A stretch of DNA of 64,000 nt from Aliishimia sp965656085 (GTDB lineage: Bacteria > Pseudomonadota > Alphaproteobacteria > Rhodobacterales > Rhodobacteraceae). This document shows positions 41,416 to 49,315 of the stretch, piece by piece; within the stretch, counting starts at the first letter, position 1, and each line of letters starts with the position of its first letter. The stretch spans positions 8,062-72,061 of the forward strand of contig CBFHJA010000021.1 of NCBI GenBank assembly GCA_965656085.1, written 5' to 3'. The notes beneath the pieces are model-generated. The model was not told the DNA's origin. It saw only the letters and a list, made by a program, of their open reading frames with translations, and searched no databases. The translations under genes and the position numbers were made by a program.

Positions 41416-41979
41416 TTACACCTGCATGATCTCTTCTTGCTTGGTCTCGAGGGCCGAATCGACCTTCGCGATGAAGGTATCAGTCAATTCTTGCACTTCC
41501 GTTTCCCAGAATTTCTGGTCGTCCTCGGAGAGCCCATCGGCCTTGGCTTTCTTGATCTGGTCCATGCCGTCGCGCCGCACGTTGCGGATCGACACACGGC
41601 CATGCTCGGCATATTGCCCCGCGACCTTGCTGAGTTCGCGGCGACGCTCCTCGTTGAGCTCGGGGATGGGCAGCATGATGATCGTGCCGTTCAGTTGCGG
41701 GTTGATCCCCAGCCCGCTCTCGCGGATCGCTTTCTCGACCTTGCCCACAAGGCTCTTGTCCCACACGTTGACCGTCACCATGCGCGGCTCGGGCACATTG
41801 ACGGTGCCGACCTGATTGATCGGGGTTTGCTGGCCATAGGCGTCGACCATCACCGGCTCCAGCATCGAGGCCGAGGCCCGCCCGGTCCTCAAAGAGGCGA
41901 ACTCGGTGCGCAGATTGGCAATCGCCCCCTCCATCCGACGCTGCAGGTCGTCTGTATCCAGCATGAAGTCGTCTGACAT
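41416..41979 (-). CDS. frr: Ribosome recycling factor
   Basis: A 187-residue protein that splits post-termination ribosomes with EF-G. It has the three-helix bundle plus beta domain with RTGRASASMLEPVMVDAYG, NVPEPRMVTVNVWDKSLVG, GINPQLNGTIIMLPIPELNEERRREL and the C-terminal VDSALETKQEEIMQV. The open frame continues upstream, but homology and the ribosome site point to MSDDFMLDTDDLQ. It is normally adjacent to pyrH; here a plus-strand gene lies between them. Confidence 0.97.
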   Translation of the reverse strand: MSDDFMLDTDDLQRRMEGAIANLRTEFASLRTGRASASMLEPVMVDAYGQQTPINQVGTVNVPEPRMVTVNVWDKSLVGKVEKAIRESGLGINPQLNGTIIMLPIPELNEERRRELSKVAGQYAEHGRVSIRNVRRDGMDQIKKAKADGLSEDDQKFWETEVQELTDTFIAKVDSALETKQEEIMQV

Positions 41980-42266
41980 GATGTCCCTTTGCCCTGATTT
42001 TGCTCTTGCGCGCTTATAACTTGCCAGACGGGCGGCGTACAGAACCCGTTTTCGCGTCTTGCGCGCAAGGCCGCCCGGCGGGATATGGCCGACCCGGCCC
42101 CCGCGCTTGGGCGGCGCCGCGCGCAGATCGCAGGCCGTCAAAACGGCCCATCGCCGCCCAAGTCAGGCCATGAAATACCGCTCTATACGGACACCGGAGC
42201 CAGCACGAACGTGACGGCCCGGGGCCGACGCATGGCCGTCCGGGCGCTATGGGAGAATACAGGCAG

Positions 42267-43355
42267 ATGTCAATCGCGGACCAGTACGAGCGCTATATGC
42301 TCGCCCTCATCAATGACGAACGGGCCGAGGTCGGAGCGGCCCCTCTGCGGCTTGATGTCGAACTGAACGTGGCAGCAGCGATGCACGCGCTGTGGATGCT
42401 GGAGACCGGTACGTTCTCGCATACCGGCGCGGAGGACTCGACGCCCAAGATGCGCATGGAAGCTGCCGGTTTCGACTTCGTGCCGGGCTGGGCGAGCGCC
42501 GAGAACATCGCAGTTCAGACCGAACGCGGCGCGGCGGACATCTGGGACGATGTGTATGACCTGCATGTGGCGCTGATGAACAGCCCCGGCCACCGGGCGA
42601 ATCTGCTCAACGCCGATCTGGACTGGATCGGGCTCGGGATCGAAGCGGCTCCCTTCGCCTATTCCAGCGGCACCTACCCGTCGGTGATCGTCACGCAGGT
42701 CTTCGCCAGCACGGCGGCCCCGACCCTGCCCGATCCCGGTCCGGTCTGGGGCACGATCCAGAACGGCTCCGGGCGCGGCGAGCGCCTTGTCGGCGACGGG
42801 GCGGGCAACGAGATCCGCGGCTGGGGCGGTCAGGACCGGATCGACGCGCGCGGCGGCTCGGACATTGTCTATGGGGGTGCGGGCAACGATACCATCGAGC
42901 TTGGACGCGGCCACGACATCGCCCATGGCGAGCGCGGCAATGATGTCATCGACGGCGGGCGTGGCAATGACAGTCTCCATGGCGGGATCGGCAATGACCG
43001 GCTGTTCGGCGATCGCGGCGCGGACCACCTTTATGGCGGGCATGGCAATGACCGGCTGCATGGCCGCCAGGCGCCCGATGTGCTGGAGGGCGGGCCCGGC
43101 GACGATGTGCTGATCGGCGGCGGACAGCGCGATGTGTTCGTGTTCCTGCGCGGCGGCGACAATGACCGCATCCTCGATTTCCGCGACAATACCGACACGA
43201 TCGACCTCAGCGATTTCGGGTTCGAAACGCGCGGCGAGGCGATGGGCTTCGCGCGCCAGGTGGGCGCGGATGTGGTGTTCGATTTCGGCGGCGGCGATAC
43301 GCTGACCATCGTGACCGAAACGCGCGGCGTGCTGACAGACGATCTGATCGTGTGA
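42267..43355 (+). CDS. CAP-domain protein with RTX calcium-binding repeats
   Basis: A 362-residue protein. Residues about 5-150 form a CAP/SCP-like domain (MLALINDERAEVGAAPLRLD, GTFSHTGAEDSTPKMRMEAAG, SAENIAVQTERG, NSPGHRANLLNADLDWIGLG). Residues about 195-290 are GGxGxDxxx-type RTX repeats (GGAGNDTIELGRGHDI, GGRGNDSLHGGIGNDRLFG) that bind calcium after export. There is no N-terminal signal peptide; the C-terminus (DTLTIVTETRGVLTDDLIV) fits type I secretion. No type I exporter is nearby. An ATG at 42249 is also in frame. It interrupts the usual pyrH-frr pair on the opposite strand. Confidence 0.88.
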   Translation: MSIADQYERYMLALINDERAEVGAAPLRLDVELNVAAAMHALWMLETGTFSHTGAEDSTPKMRMEAAGFDFVPGWASAENIAVQTERGAADIWDDVYDLHVALMNSPGHRANLLNADLDWIGLGIEAAPFAYSSGTYPSVIVTQVFASTAAPTLPDPGPVWGTIQNGSGRGERLVGDGAGNEIRGWGGQDRIDARGGSDIVYGGAGNDTIELGRGHDIAHGERGNDVIDGGRGNDSLHGGIGNDRLFGDRGADHLYGGHGNDRLHGRQAPDVLEGGPGDDVLIGGGQRDVFVFLRGGDNDRILDFRDNTDTIDLSDFGFETRGEAMGFARQVGADVVFDFGGGDTLTIVTETRGVLTDDLIV

Positions 43356-43435
43356 GGCAAGGCATTTCGCCTTGGCGGTGCCAAGGCGACCGGAAGGCGC
43401 GCGTTTATGGCCGCTCCCCCGGGCCCTTGCCCGGA

Positions 43436-44158
43436 TCAGTCCTGCACGCGCGTGTAGGTGCCCTGCCCCGACAGGATGCCCTTGAACCCACCCGGCTCGT
43501 CCAGCGAGAAGACGATGATCGGCAGGTTGTTGTCGCGCGCGAGCGCAATCGCCGAGGCGTCCATGACGTTCAGCCGCTTGGCCAGAACCTCGTCATAGGT
43601 CACCTTGTCATAGCGCACCGCATCCGCGTGCTTGATCGGGTCCTTGTCATAGACCCCATCGACCTTCGTGCCCTTGAAGATCGCCTCGCAATTCATCTCG
43701 TTGGCACGCAGCGTGGCGGCGGTGTCGGTGGTGAAATACGGGTTCCCGGTCCCGGCGGCGAAGATGCACACGCGCTTTTTCTCCAGATGGCGCACGGCGC
43801 GGCGGCGGATATAGGGCTCGGCGACCTCGTTCATGGTGATCGCGGAGATCACGCGGGTGAACACGCCCAACTCTTCCAGCGCCGATTGCATCGCCAGCGC
43901 GTTCATCACCGTCGCCAGCATGCCCATATAATCGGCGGTGGTGCGCTCCATCCCCTGCGCCGAGCCTTGCAGCCCGCGGAAGATGTTCCCGCCGCCGATC
44001 ACCATGCAGATCTCCACACCAAGTTCGTGGACCGATAGCACTTCTTCGGCGATCCGCTGCACGGTCGGCGGGTGCAGACCGTAGCCCTGATCGCCCATCA
44101 GCGCCTCTCCGGAGATTTTCAGCAGGACCCGTTTGAACTTCACCTCGGCCTCGGTCAT
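43436..44158 (-). CDS. pyrH: Uridylate kinase
   Basis: A 240-residue hexameric UMP kinase of the amino-acid kinase fold. FKRVLLKISGEALMG, CMVIGGGNIFRGLQ, FAAGTGNPYFTTDTAATLRA and KGTKVDGVYDKDP are diagnostic. The real start is MTEAEVKFKRV, since the open frame upstream lacks homology. It is the first gene of the minus-strand cluster in the window and diverges from miaA with 99 bp between starts. Confidence 0.98.
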   Translation of the reverse strand: MTEAEVKFKRVLLKISGEALMGDQGYGLHPPTVQRIAEEVLSVHELGVEICMVIGGGNIFRGLQGSAQGMERTTADYMGMLATVMNALAMQSALEELGVFTRVISAITMNEVAEPYIRRRAVRHLEKKRVCIFAAGTGNPYFTTDTAATLRANEMNCEAIFKGTKVDGVYDKDPIKHADAVRYDKVTYDEVLAKRLNVMDASAIALARDNNLPIIVFSLDEPGGFKGILSGQGTYTRVQD

Positions 44159-44257
44159 GCGCGTCTCTCCTGCTGGTCTCGCCTTCGCGCGCAACCTGTC
44201 GTAAAACGCAGGCCACTTCAATGGCCATAGCAGCGCCAGCAAAGGACAGGTTGCCGC

Positions 44258-45133
44258 GTGCTCACCGAGATCGCCCAATCGCTCGACCCGTCGCGCCCGG
44301 TGCTGATCGCAGGGCCGACCGCGTCCGGAAAATCGGCGCTGGCGCTGGAGATCGCCGCGCGTCAGGGCGGTGTGATCGTCAATGCCGACGCGAGCCAAGT
44401 CTACGCGTGCTGGCGCGTGCTGACCGCGCGGCCCACGCCCGAAGAAGAGGCCAGCGCGCCCCATGCGCTGTTCGGCCACCTGCCCCATGACGCGCCCTAT
44501 TCGGTGGGTGCGTGGCTGCGCGAGGCATTGCCGTTTCTCGAAGGACCGGAACGCCCGATCTTCGTCGGCGGCACCGGGCTCTACTTCATGGCGCTCACCG
44601 AGGGCCTGACGGAGATCCCCGCCACCCCGCCGCAGATCCGCGCCGAGGCGGACACGCTGCCGCTGGACGTGCTGCGCGCCGATCTCGACCCGCAGACATC
44701 AGCCCGGATCGACCTGCACAACCGCGCCCGCGTGCAGCGCGCATGGGAGGTGCTGCGCGCCACCGGGCGCGGGCTGGCCGCTTGGCAGGCGGACACGCCT
44801 GCGCCCGCGCTGCCGCAGGCAGACGCGCAGGCGGTCGTGATGGACGCCCCGAAAGACTGGCTGACGCCGCGCATCGAGGCCCGCTTCGACGCGATGCTCG
44901 CGGAGGGCGCGCTGGAGGAGGCACGCGCGATGCTGGACCGGTTCGATCCGTCCCTGCCTTCCTGCCGGGTGATCGGCGCGCCCGAGCTGGTGGCGCATCT
45001 GCGTGGGACGATGACGCTTGAGCAGGCAAGCAAGGCGGCGACCATCGCCACAAGGCAATACGCCAAACGCCAACGTACATGGCTGCGCAAGCGCTGCCGC
45101 GACTGGACATGGGTGGACTGCACCACCTTGTAA
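44258..45133 (+). CDS. miaA: tRNA dimethylallyltransferase
   Basis: A 291-residue enzyme that isopentenylates A37 of tRNAs reading UNN codons. P-loop VLIAGPTASGKSALALEI, VNADASQVYACWRVLTARPT, VGGTGLYFMALTEGL and the C-terminal QYAKRQRTWLRKR are family features. The DSMQVY motif of E. coli is DASQVY, and the protein is slightly short, as in related alphaproteobacteria. Start is GTG after AAAGGACAGG. It diverges from pyrH. Confidence 0.94.
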   Translation: MLTEIAQSLDPSRPVLIAGPTASGKSALALEIAARQGGVIVNADASQVYACWRVLTARPTPEEEASAPHALFGHLPHDAPYSVGAWLREALPFLEGPERPIFVGGTGLYFMALTEGLTEIPATPPQIRAEADTLPLDVLRADLDPQTSARIDLHNRARVQRAWEVLRATGRGLAAWQADTPAPALPQADAQAVVMDAPKDWLTPRIEARFDAMLAEGALEEARAMLDRFDPSLPSCRVIGAPELVAHLRGTMTLEQASKAATIATRQYAKRQRTWLRKRCRDWTWVDCTTL

Positions 45134-45169
45134 ACGCGCACGCACGCGCGCCGCCTCCACCCACCCCCT

Positions 45170-45258
45170 GTTTTCCTTTGGCCAAAAATATCCAAGCCTG
45201 CCGCGCAGCGGCGGGCGCGCCCGGCAGTCGTTTTCCTCGAAAACCATGAGAGGGCCGG
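45170..45258 (+). repeat. Mosaic intergenic repeat R4 with hairpin module
   Basis: GTTTTCCTTTGGCCAAAAAT + ATCC, a GC-rich stretch (CCGCGCAGCGGCGGGCGCGC), then CCGGCAGTC and the hairpin GTTTTC-CTC-GAAAAC (45230-45244), then CATGAGAGGGCCGG. This is the best complete copy of the mosaic. It lies 36 bp after the miaA stop. Confidence 0.7.
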
Positions 45259-45263
45259 AGAGC

Positions 45264-45282
45264 GCGAGAGTGGAACTCTCGC
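45264..45282. terminator. Hairpin downstream of miaA
   Basis: GCGAGAG, TGGAA, CTCTCGC: a perfect 7-bp stem without a T-tract. It may stabilise or end the miaA transcript, or belong to the mosaic repeat. Confidence 0.4.
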
Positions 45283-45292
45283 TTGCGCAGCA

Positions 45293-45304
45293 CCCCCCCC
45301 CCCC
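45293..45304. repeat. Poly-C tract (12 C)
   Basis: An uninterrupted run of 12 C, 158 bp upstream of the AraC-type gene, in the region after the mosaic repeat. Such tracts slip easily in replication and in sequencing. Confidence 0.7.
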
Positions 45305-45461
45305 GCGCGCCAAGCCCCGCCATAGAGCGAAACCTGTCCCGGACCCGATCCGAGACCCCGCCGATCTGCATGCGGGCCAAAACCGCGCTTACCCCGATCG
45401 TACATTTCCACCCCAAACCGACGCTTGCTGCCCCGCCGTTCTTCACCTATCCAGACACAGG

Positions 45462-46247
45462 ATGAAAATCGAAGCTCTCCCCACCCTTTTCCGCACCGCT
45501 GGCTGGCGGCTCAAGCTGCTGCACAGCGCACCCAGAATGCGTCTGATCTGGATGACCGCCGGGCAGGCGCGCTGCGTGCTGGGCGCGCGGATGCGCGGCA
45601 CCGGGGTGCATAGCCTGATGCTGGTGCCTGCGGGCGCGCCCTTCGCGCTGGAGCCGGGCGCAGCCATCGCGGGGCTGATGCTCACCCTGCCCGAGGACCC
45701 GCCCGGCCTGTGGCCCGCCGAGCCGCTGCTGCTGCGCGTGCGCGACAATTTCCGGCAAAGCGAGGTCTCCGGGCTGCTCGATGCGATCCAGCGCGAACAG
45801 GCCGAGCAGCGCCCGCTCCATGACGAGGCGATGCGGGCTTACCTGCCGCTTCTGTCGATCTGGCTGAGCCGCTATCTCGACGCCGAGGACAGCGCCGCGC
45901 CGGCCACGCCGAGTTCCGCTGACCTGATCTGCATGGCCTTTCTGGCCGATCTCGAAGCCAATCACATGCGCGGCGAGAGCATGGCGCTCCATGCGCGCCG
46001 GCTTGGGATCACGCCCACACATCTGGCCCGGGTGTGCAAATCCCAGCTTGGTGCCAGCGCCGCCGATCTGAGCGCGGCGCGCACGCTGTGGGCGGCGCGC
46101 GATTTGCTGGAGACCACCGATGTGCCCGCCAAGCAGATCGCCCGCAGCCTCGGCTTCGGATCCGGCGCGACGTTCTCGCGCTTCGTGCAAAGCCGGACCG
46201 GAACCTCGCCGATGGGCTTGCGCAAGGCGGCCCGCGCCCGCCGCTGA
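45462..46247 (+). CDS. AraC-family transcriptional regulator
   Basis: A 261-residue regulator with a C-terminal AraC double helix-turn-helix (SMALHARRLGITPTHLARVCKSQLG; DVPAKQIARSLGFGSGATFSRFVQSRTGTSPMGLRKAA). The N-terminal half resembles a cupin-like sensor (GARMRGTGVHSLMLVPAGAPF). The ATG follows CACAGG and begins MKIEALPTLFRT; upstream open sequence is repeat-derived. Its target is unknown; the next plus-strand genes are an ABC transporter 338 bp away. Confidence 0.88.
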   Translation: MKIEALPTLFRTAGWRLKLLHSAPRMRLIWMTAGQARCVLGARMRGTGVHSLMLVPAGAPFALEPGAAIAGLMLTLPEDPPGLWPAEPLLLRVRDNFRQSEVSGLLDAIQREQAEQRPLHDEAMRAYLPLLSIWLSRYLDAEDSAAPATPSSADLICMAFLADLEANHMRGESMALHARRLGITPTHLARVCKSQLGASAADLSAARTLWAARDLLETTDVPAKQIARSLGFGSGATFSRFVQSRTGTSPMGLRKAARARR

Positions 46248-46585
46248 GCCACCGGCGCGGGCCGGACTCTGTGCGGTGCGGACACACCGGCCCTGCCCAC
46301 GCACGCCGCGATGTCGTTTTCAGTCAGTTGAAATGTCGCAAAAATGCCATGAAATGCAAAACCTGTCATTGACGGATGCCGTTCAAGGTGCCTTCATAGC
46401 CTCAAGCCCGGCATTAGACAGACAGACGGGCGCGACAGGGGGGTCGCTGACGGACCGGACGCAGGCTCTGCGCACCGAGATCTCTGATCCCTGACACATC
46501 GACAGGCCGCTGCCCCGTGCAGTGGCGAGTGCAACGCAGGTCATGCGTCCATGGTGACGTATGTCCAACGAAAACAGGGGCACCC
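46248..46585. other. Intergenic region before the ABC transporter
   Basis: 338 bp without a recognisable gene; in particular no substrate-binding protein. An inverted repeat GGGCCGG / CCGGCCC (46259-46293) follows the AraC gene. A weak promoter candidate is given separately. Confidence 0.6.
46369..46398 (+). promoter_or_regulatory. Weak promoter candidate for the ABC transporter
   Basis: TTGACG, an 18-bp spacer and TTCATA, 188 bp before the first permease start. The -35 box is good and the -10 box poor. Confidence 0.3.
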
Positions 46586-47632
46586 ATGGGATTGTTCATA
46601 TTACGCAGGTTGGGGATGATGATCATTACCGCCCTGTGCCTGACATTCATCGTCTTCTTCATGACGAATCTCTACCCGAACCTCGAAAAGCTCGCGAAGA
46701 CCCAAGGCAACTTCCGCATGTCGGACGAGGCGGTCTATTCGTGGCTGTCCGATCGCGGCTATACCGACAATGTCTTTGTCAAATACGGCCGCTGGCTGGG
46801 CGTTGTGCCCGCTTGGGAGACGGTCAAGGAGGACGGAACGGTCCTGCGCCAGTGCCGCGACGGCGATTTGCCGGAGGGCGAGCGCAAGAGCTATTGCGGG
46901 CTTTTACAGGGCGATCTGGGCTATAGCACGGTCTTCAAGGACACGGTGGCGGCGAAGGTGGGCTACCATCTGGGCCTGACCGGATACCTGATGATGTGGG
47001 TGATGCTGCTCATGGTGCCGATGGCGCTCATCATCGGCGTACTGGCCGGGATGCGAGAGGGCTCGAAACTCGACCGAAGTTTATCGACTTTCTCGATCGC
47101 GACCACCGCGACGCCGGAATATGTCTCGGGCGTGATCTTCATCGCCGTCTTTGCCTCCTCGGCGGTCGGGCTGCGCTGGTTCAACGGCTCCTCGGCCTCG
47201 GCGATGGAGAACCCCAACTTTGCCAATTTCACCCTGCCGGTCGTGACCATCGCGCTTTACGGGATGGGCTATATCGCGCGGATGACACGGGCCTCGATGA
47301 CCGAGGTGATGACCGCGCAATATATCCGCACCGCGCGGCTCAAGGGGGTGAGCTTCCGAAACATCGTCCTGCGCCACGCGCTCCGGAACGCGCTGATCGC
47401 GCCGTTCACGGTGATCATGCTCCAGTTCCCATGGCTGCTGAACGGCGTGGTGATCGTGGAGACCTTGTTCAACTACAAGGGCTTTGGCTGGCTGCTGGTG
47501 CAGGCGGCGGGCAATAACGACATCGAACTGCTGCTAGCGGTCTCGGTGGTCTCGGTCGCGGTCGTTCTGACCACGCAGCTGCTCTCGGATATCGGCTACG
47601 TGTATCTCAACCCGCGCATCCGCGTAACGTAA
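46586..47632 (+). CDS. ABC transporter permease, oligopeptide (DppB/OppB) type
   Basis: A 348-residue inner-membrane permease. The binding-protein-dependent transport domain with the EAA loop (RTARLKGVSFRNIVLRHALR) is clear, and the C-terminus ends with LLSDIGYVYLNPRIRV as in DppB. Between the first membrane helix and the core is an extra periplasmic region of about 100 residues (about 30-130, YTDNVFVKYGRWLGVVPAWE, CRDGDLPEGERKSYC) with two Cys. It is followed 14 bp later by the second permease gene. Probably imports peptides or similar solutes. Confidence 0.9.
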   Translation: MGLFILRRLGMMIITALCLTFIVFFMTNLYPNLEKLAKTQGNFRMSDEAVYSWLSDRGYTDNVFVKYGRWLGVVPAWETVKEDGTVLRQCRDGDLPEGERKSYCGLLQGDLGYSTVFKDTVAAKVGYHLGLTGYLMMWVMLLMVPMALIIGVLAGMREGSKLDRSLSTFSIATTATPEYVSGVIFIAVFASSAVGLRWFNGSSASAMENPNFANFTLPVVTIALYGMGYIARMTRASMTEVMTAQYIRTARLKGVSFRNIVLRHALRNALIAPFTVIMLQFPWLLNGVVIVETLFNYKGFGWLLVQAAGNNDIELLLAVSVVSVAVVLTTQLLSDIGYVYLNPRIRVT

Positions 47633-47646
47633 GGGAGGCCTGAGCA

Positions 47647-49110
47647 ATGGATCCTTTGACATGGACAGGCAACCTCTCGATGATGGTGCCGCTTATCTAC
47701 ATCGCCATCGCGCTGCTGGTTATCGGCTTCGTGGCGCAATCGGTGGCGTCGAGCTTCGCCAGTGACGCGCCGCGCGGGGTTAACCCGGACGGCACGCTCA
47801 TGGCCCAGACAGGACTTGTCGGACTGACCGGCATGCTGGTGCGCTACAGCCTTCTGGCGCTGATCGGGCTCTTGCTGCTGTTCTGGGCCGCGAGCATCGT
47901 GATGGGGCTGAACGCCGGGATCATCGGGGCGATGATCCAGAAACTGATCCCGGTCTGGGTGTGCCTGATCGCCCTCTTCGCGGTGTCGATCTTCTACAAG
48001 CGCAAGCTCGGCCTCTATGGCAAGCTCTTCGACAGCACCGTGGGCATGATCGGCTTTGCGCTGGTGATGTTCTGGGTCTTCGTCGGCGTGCTCGGCGCGT
48101 TCGATCTGCTGATCACCCATGACCCGCTCAGCCAGGTCTCTGGCATGAAGAACAAGCTGCCCGGCACCCCGCTGCGCAGCCCGGACGAGGGCGAATTCGC
48201 CTTCTACCTTCTGGGCGGCGACAACCTCGCGCGCGATATCTTCTCCCGGATCATCGCAGGCGCTGGCATCGTGGTGCTCATCGCGCCGCTGGCCACGCTC
48301 TTCGCCTATATGGTCGGCATCACGCTGGGTCTTCCGGCGGGCTACTATGGCGGCACCGGCGACGTGGTTCTGTCCTTCCTCGCCAACCTGATCCTCGCCT
48401 TCCCGGTGATCTTGCTGTTCTACCTTCTGGTTACGCCGGAGATCATCCTCGCGGGGGTGCCGAACTACATGGCACTGGTGCTGTTCGTCTTCCCGGTGAT
48501 CTTCTTCGCGATCCTGCTGAACTCGCGCTACTACACCCAGCCTTCGGTGCGCACACCGCTCTTGGCTGTCGTGGTGGGCGGGCTGTTCTACGCCTATCTG
48601 TCGCTGACCTCGACGGATGGCTACTTCGTCAACACCGGCGAATATGCGATCTGGGGCCTCCCGGCAGCGCTCGACTTCATCAAGATGCCGCCCGAGATCC
48701 TCGTGGTGTTTGTCTCGGTGGTCTTCGTGAACTCGCCCACCGTGTTCCGGATCGTCCGCGGCCTCGCGCTGGACATCAAGACGCGCGACTACGTGGCAGC
48801 GGCGCAGACGCGCGGTGAGGGTCCGTGGTATATCATGCTCTGGGAGATCCTGCCCAACGCCCGCGGCCCGCTGATCGTCGATTTCTGCCTGCGCATCGGC
48901 TACACCACGATCCTTCTGGGCACGCTGGGCTTCTTCGGCCTCGGGCTGGAATCGGAAAGCCCGGATTGGGGCACGACGATCAACGCGGGCCGCCGCCTGC
49001 TGGCGATCTACCCCCACGCGGCGATTGCTCCGGCCCTTGCGCTGCTGACGCTGGTTCTGGGTCTGAACCTGCTGGCGGATGGCCTGCGCGAAGAAAGCCT
49101 GAAGGACTGA
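47647..49110 (+). CDS. ABC transporter permease, DppC/OppC type, enlarged
   Basis: A 487-residue permease, longer than the usual 300. The C-terminal two thirds carry the DppC-type core (NLARDIFSRIIAGAGIVVLI, the EAA loop AAQTRGEGPWYIMLWEILPN, LGLESESPDWGTTINAGRRL). The first about 170 residues add four or so membrane segments and a basic loop (IFYKRKLGLYGKLFDSTVGM). It pairs with the permease upstream and the double ATPase downstream. Substrate unknown. Confidence 0.9.
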   Translation: MDPLTWTGNLSMMVPLIYIAIALLVIGFVAQSVASSFASDAPRGVNPDGTLMAQTGLVGLTGMLVRYSLLALIGLLLLFWAASIVMGLNAGIIGAMIQKLIPVWVCLIALFAVSIFYKRKLGLYGKLFDSTVGMIGFALVMFWVFVGVLGAFDLLITHDPLSQVSGMKNKLPGTPLRSPDEGEFAFYLLGGDNLARDIFSRIIAGAGIVVLIAPLATLFAYMVGITLGLPAGYYGGTGDVVLSFLANLILAFPVILLFYLLVTPEIILAGVPNYMALVLFVFPVIFFAILLNSRYYTQPSVRTPLLAVVVGGLFYAYLSLTSTDGYFVNTGEYAIWGLPAALDFIKMPPEILVVFVSVVFVNSPTVFRIVRGLALDIKTRDYVAAAQTRGEGPWYIMLWEILPNARGPLIVDFCLRIGYTTILLGTLGFFGLGLESESPDWGTTINAGRRLLAIYPHAAIAPALALLTLVLGLNLLADGLREESLKD

Positions 49111-49111
49111 C

Positions 49112-49160
49112 GGCGGGCTTGCCCCGCCGGGTGGGGAAAAGCGCTTTTCGCAGGAAAGCG
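49112..49160 (+). repeat. Intercistronic hairpins between permease and ATPase
   Basis: GGCGGG-CTTGC-CCCGCC directly after the permease stop and GCGCTTT...AAAGCGC (49140-49161) form two stems. The second resembles the hairpin module at 6445-6475. They could attenuate or protect the operon mRNA. Confidence 0.45.
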
Positions 49161-49192
49161 CGGCCCCACCCCCCGAAACCCAAGGAGCCAAA

Positions 49193-49216
49193 ATGGCAAA
49201 CGGGAACGACAGGTAA
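49193..49216 (+). other. Seven-codon open frame with a strong ribosome site
   Basis: AAGGAG (49182-49187), 5-nt spacing, ATG, six further codons (MANGNDR) and TAA. The ribosome site is better than that of many real genes here. It may be a leader peptide or the remnant of a gene start separated from its body by the repeat and poly-C that follow. Confidence 0.4.
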
Positions 49217-49241
49217 GCGAGAACAGGACCGGGGGGGCGGG

Positions 49242-49256
49242 CCCCCCCCCCCCCCC
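49242..49256. repeat. Poly-C tract (15 C) in the ABC operon
   Basis: Fifteen C follow GGGGGGGCGGG (49231-49241), giving a potential G/C hairpin. It sits 60 bp before the ATPase start inside the operon. Confidence 0.7.
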
Positions 49257-49293
49257 GTTTACGGGCTAAGTGAAGCGCAAAGGAACGCGCTCC
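49257..49293 (+). repeat. Mosaic repeat motif R5
   Basis: GTTTACGGGCTAAGTGAAGC then GCAAAGGAACGCGCTCC. This aligns well with the left arm of R3 (GTTTACTTGGCTAAGTGAAA ... GGGAATACGCCTCC). It is a copy inside an operon rather than at its end. Confidence 0.5.
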
Positions 49294-49315
49294 TGGTCCC
49301 AACAGGAGAGAAAAA

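Noticed and set aside
42840..43110. Tandem repeat or CRISPR-like array
   Set aside because: The periodic GGCAATGAC signal is codon-level repetition of RTX nonapeptides, not a DNA repeat array.
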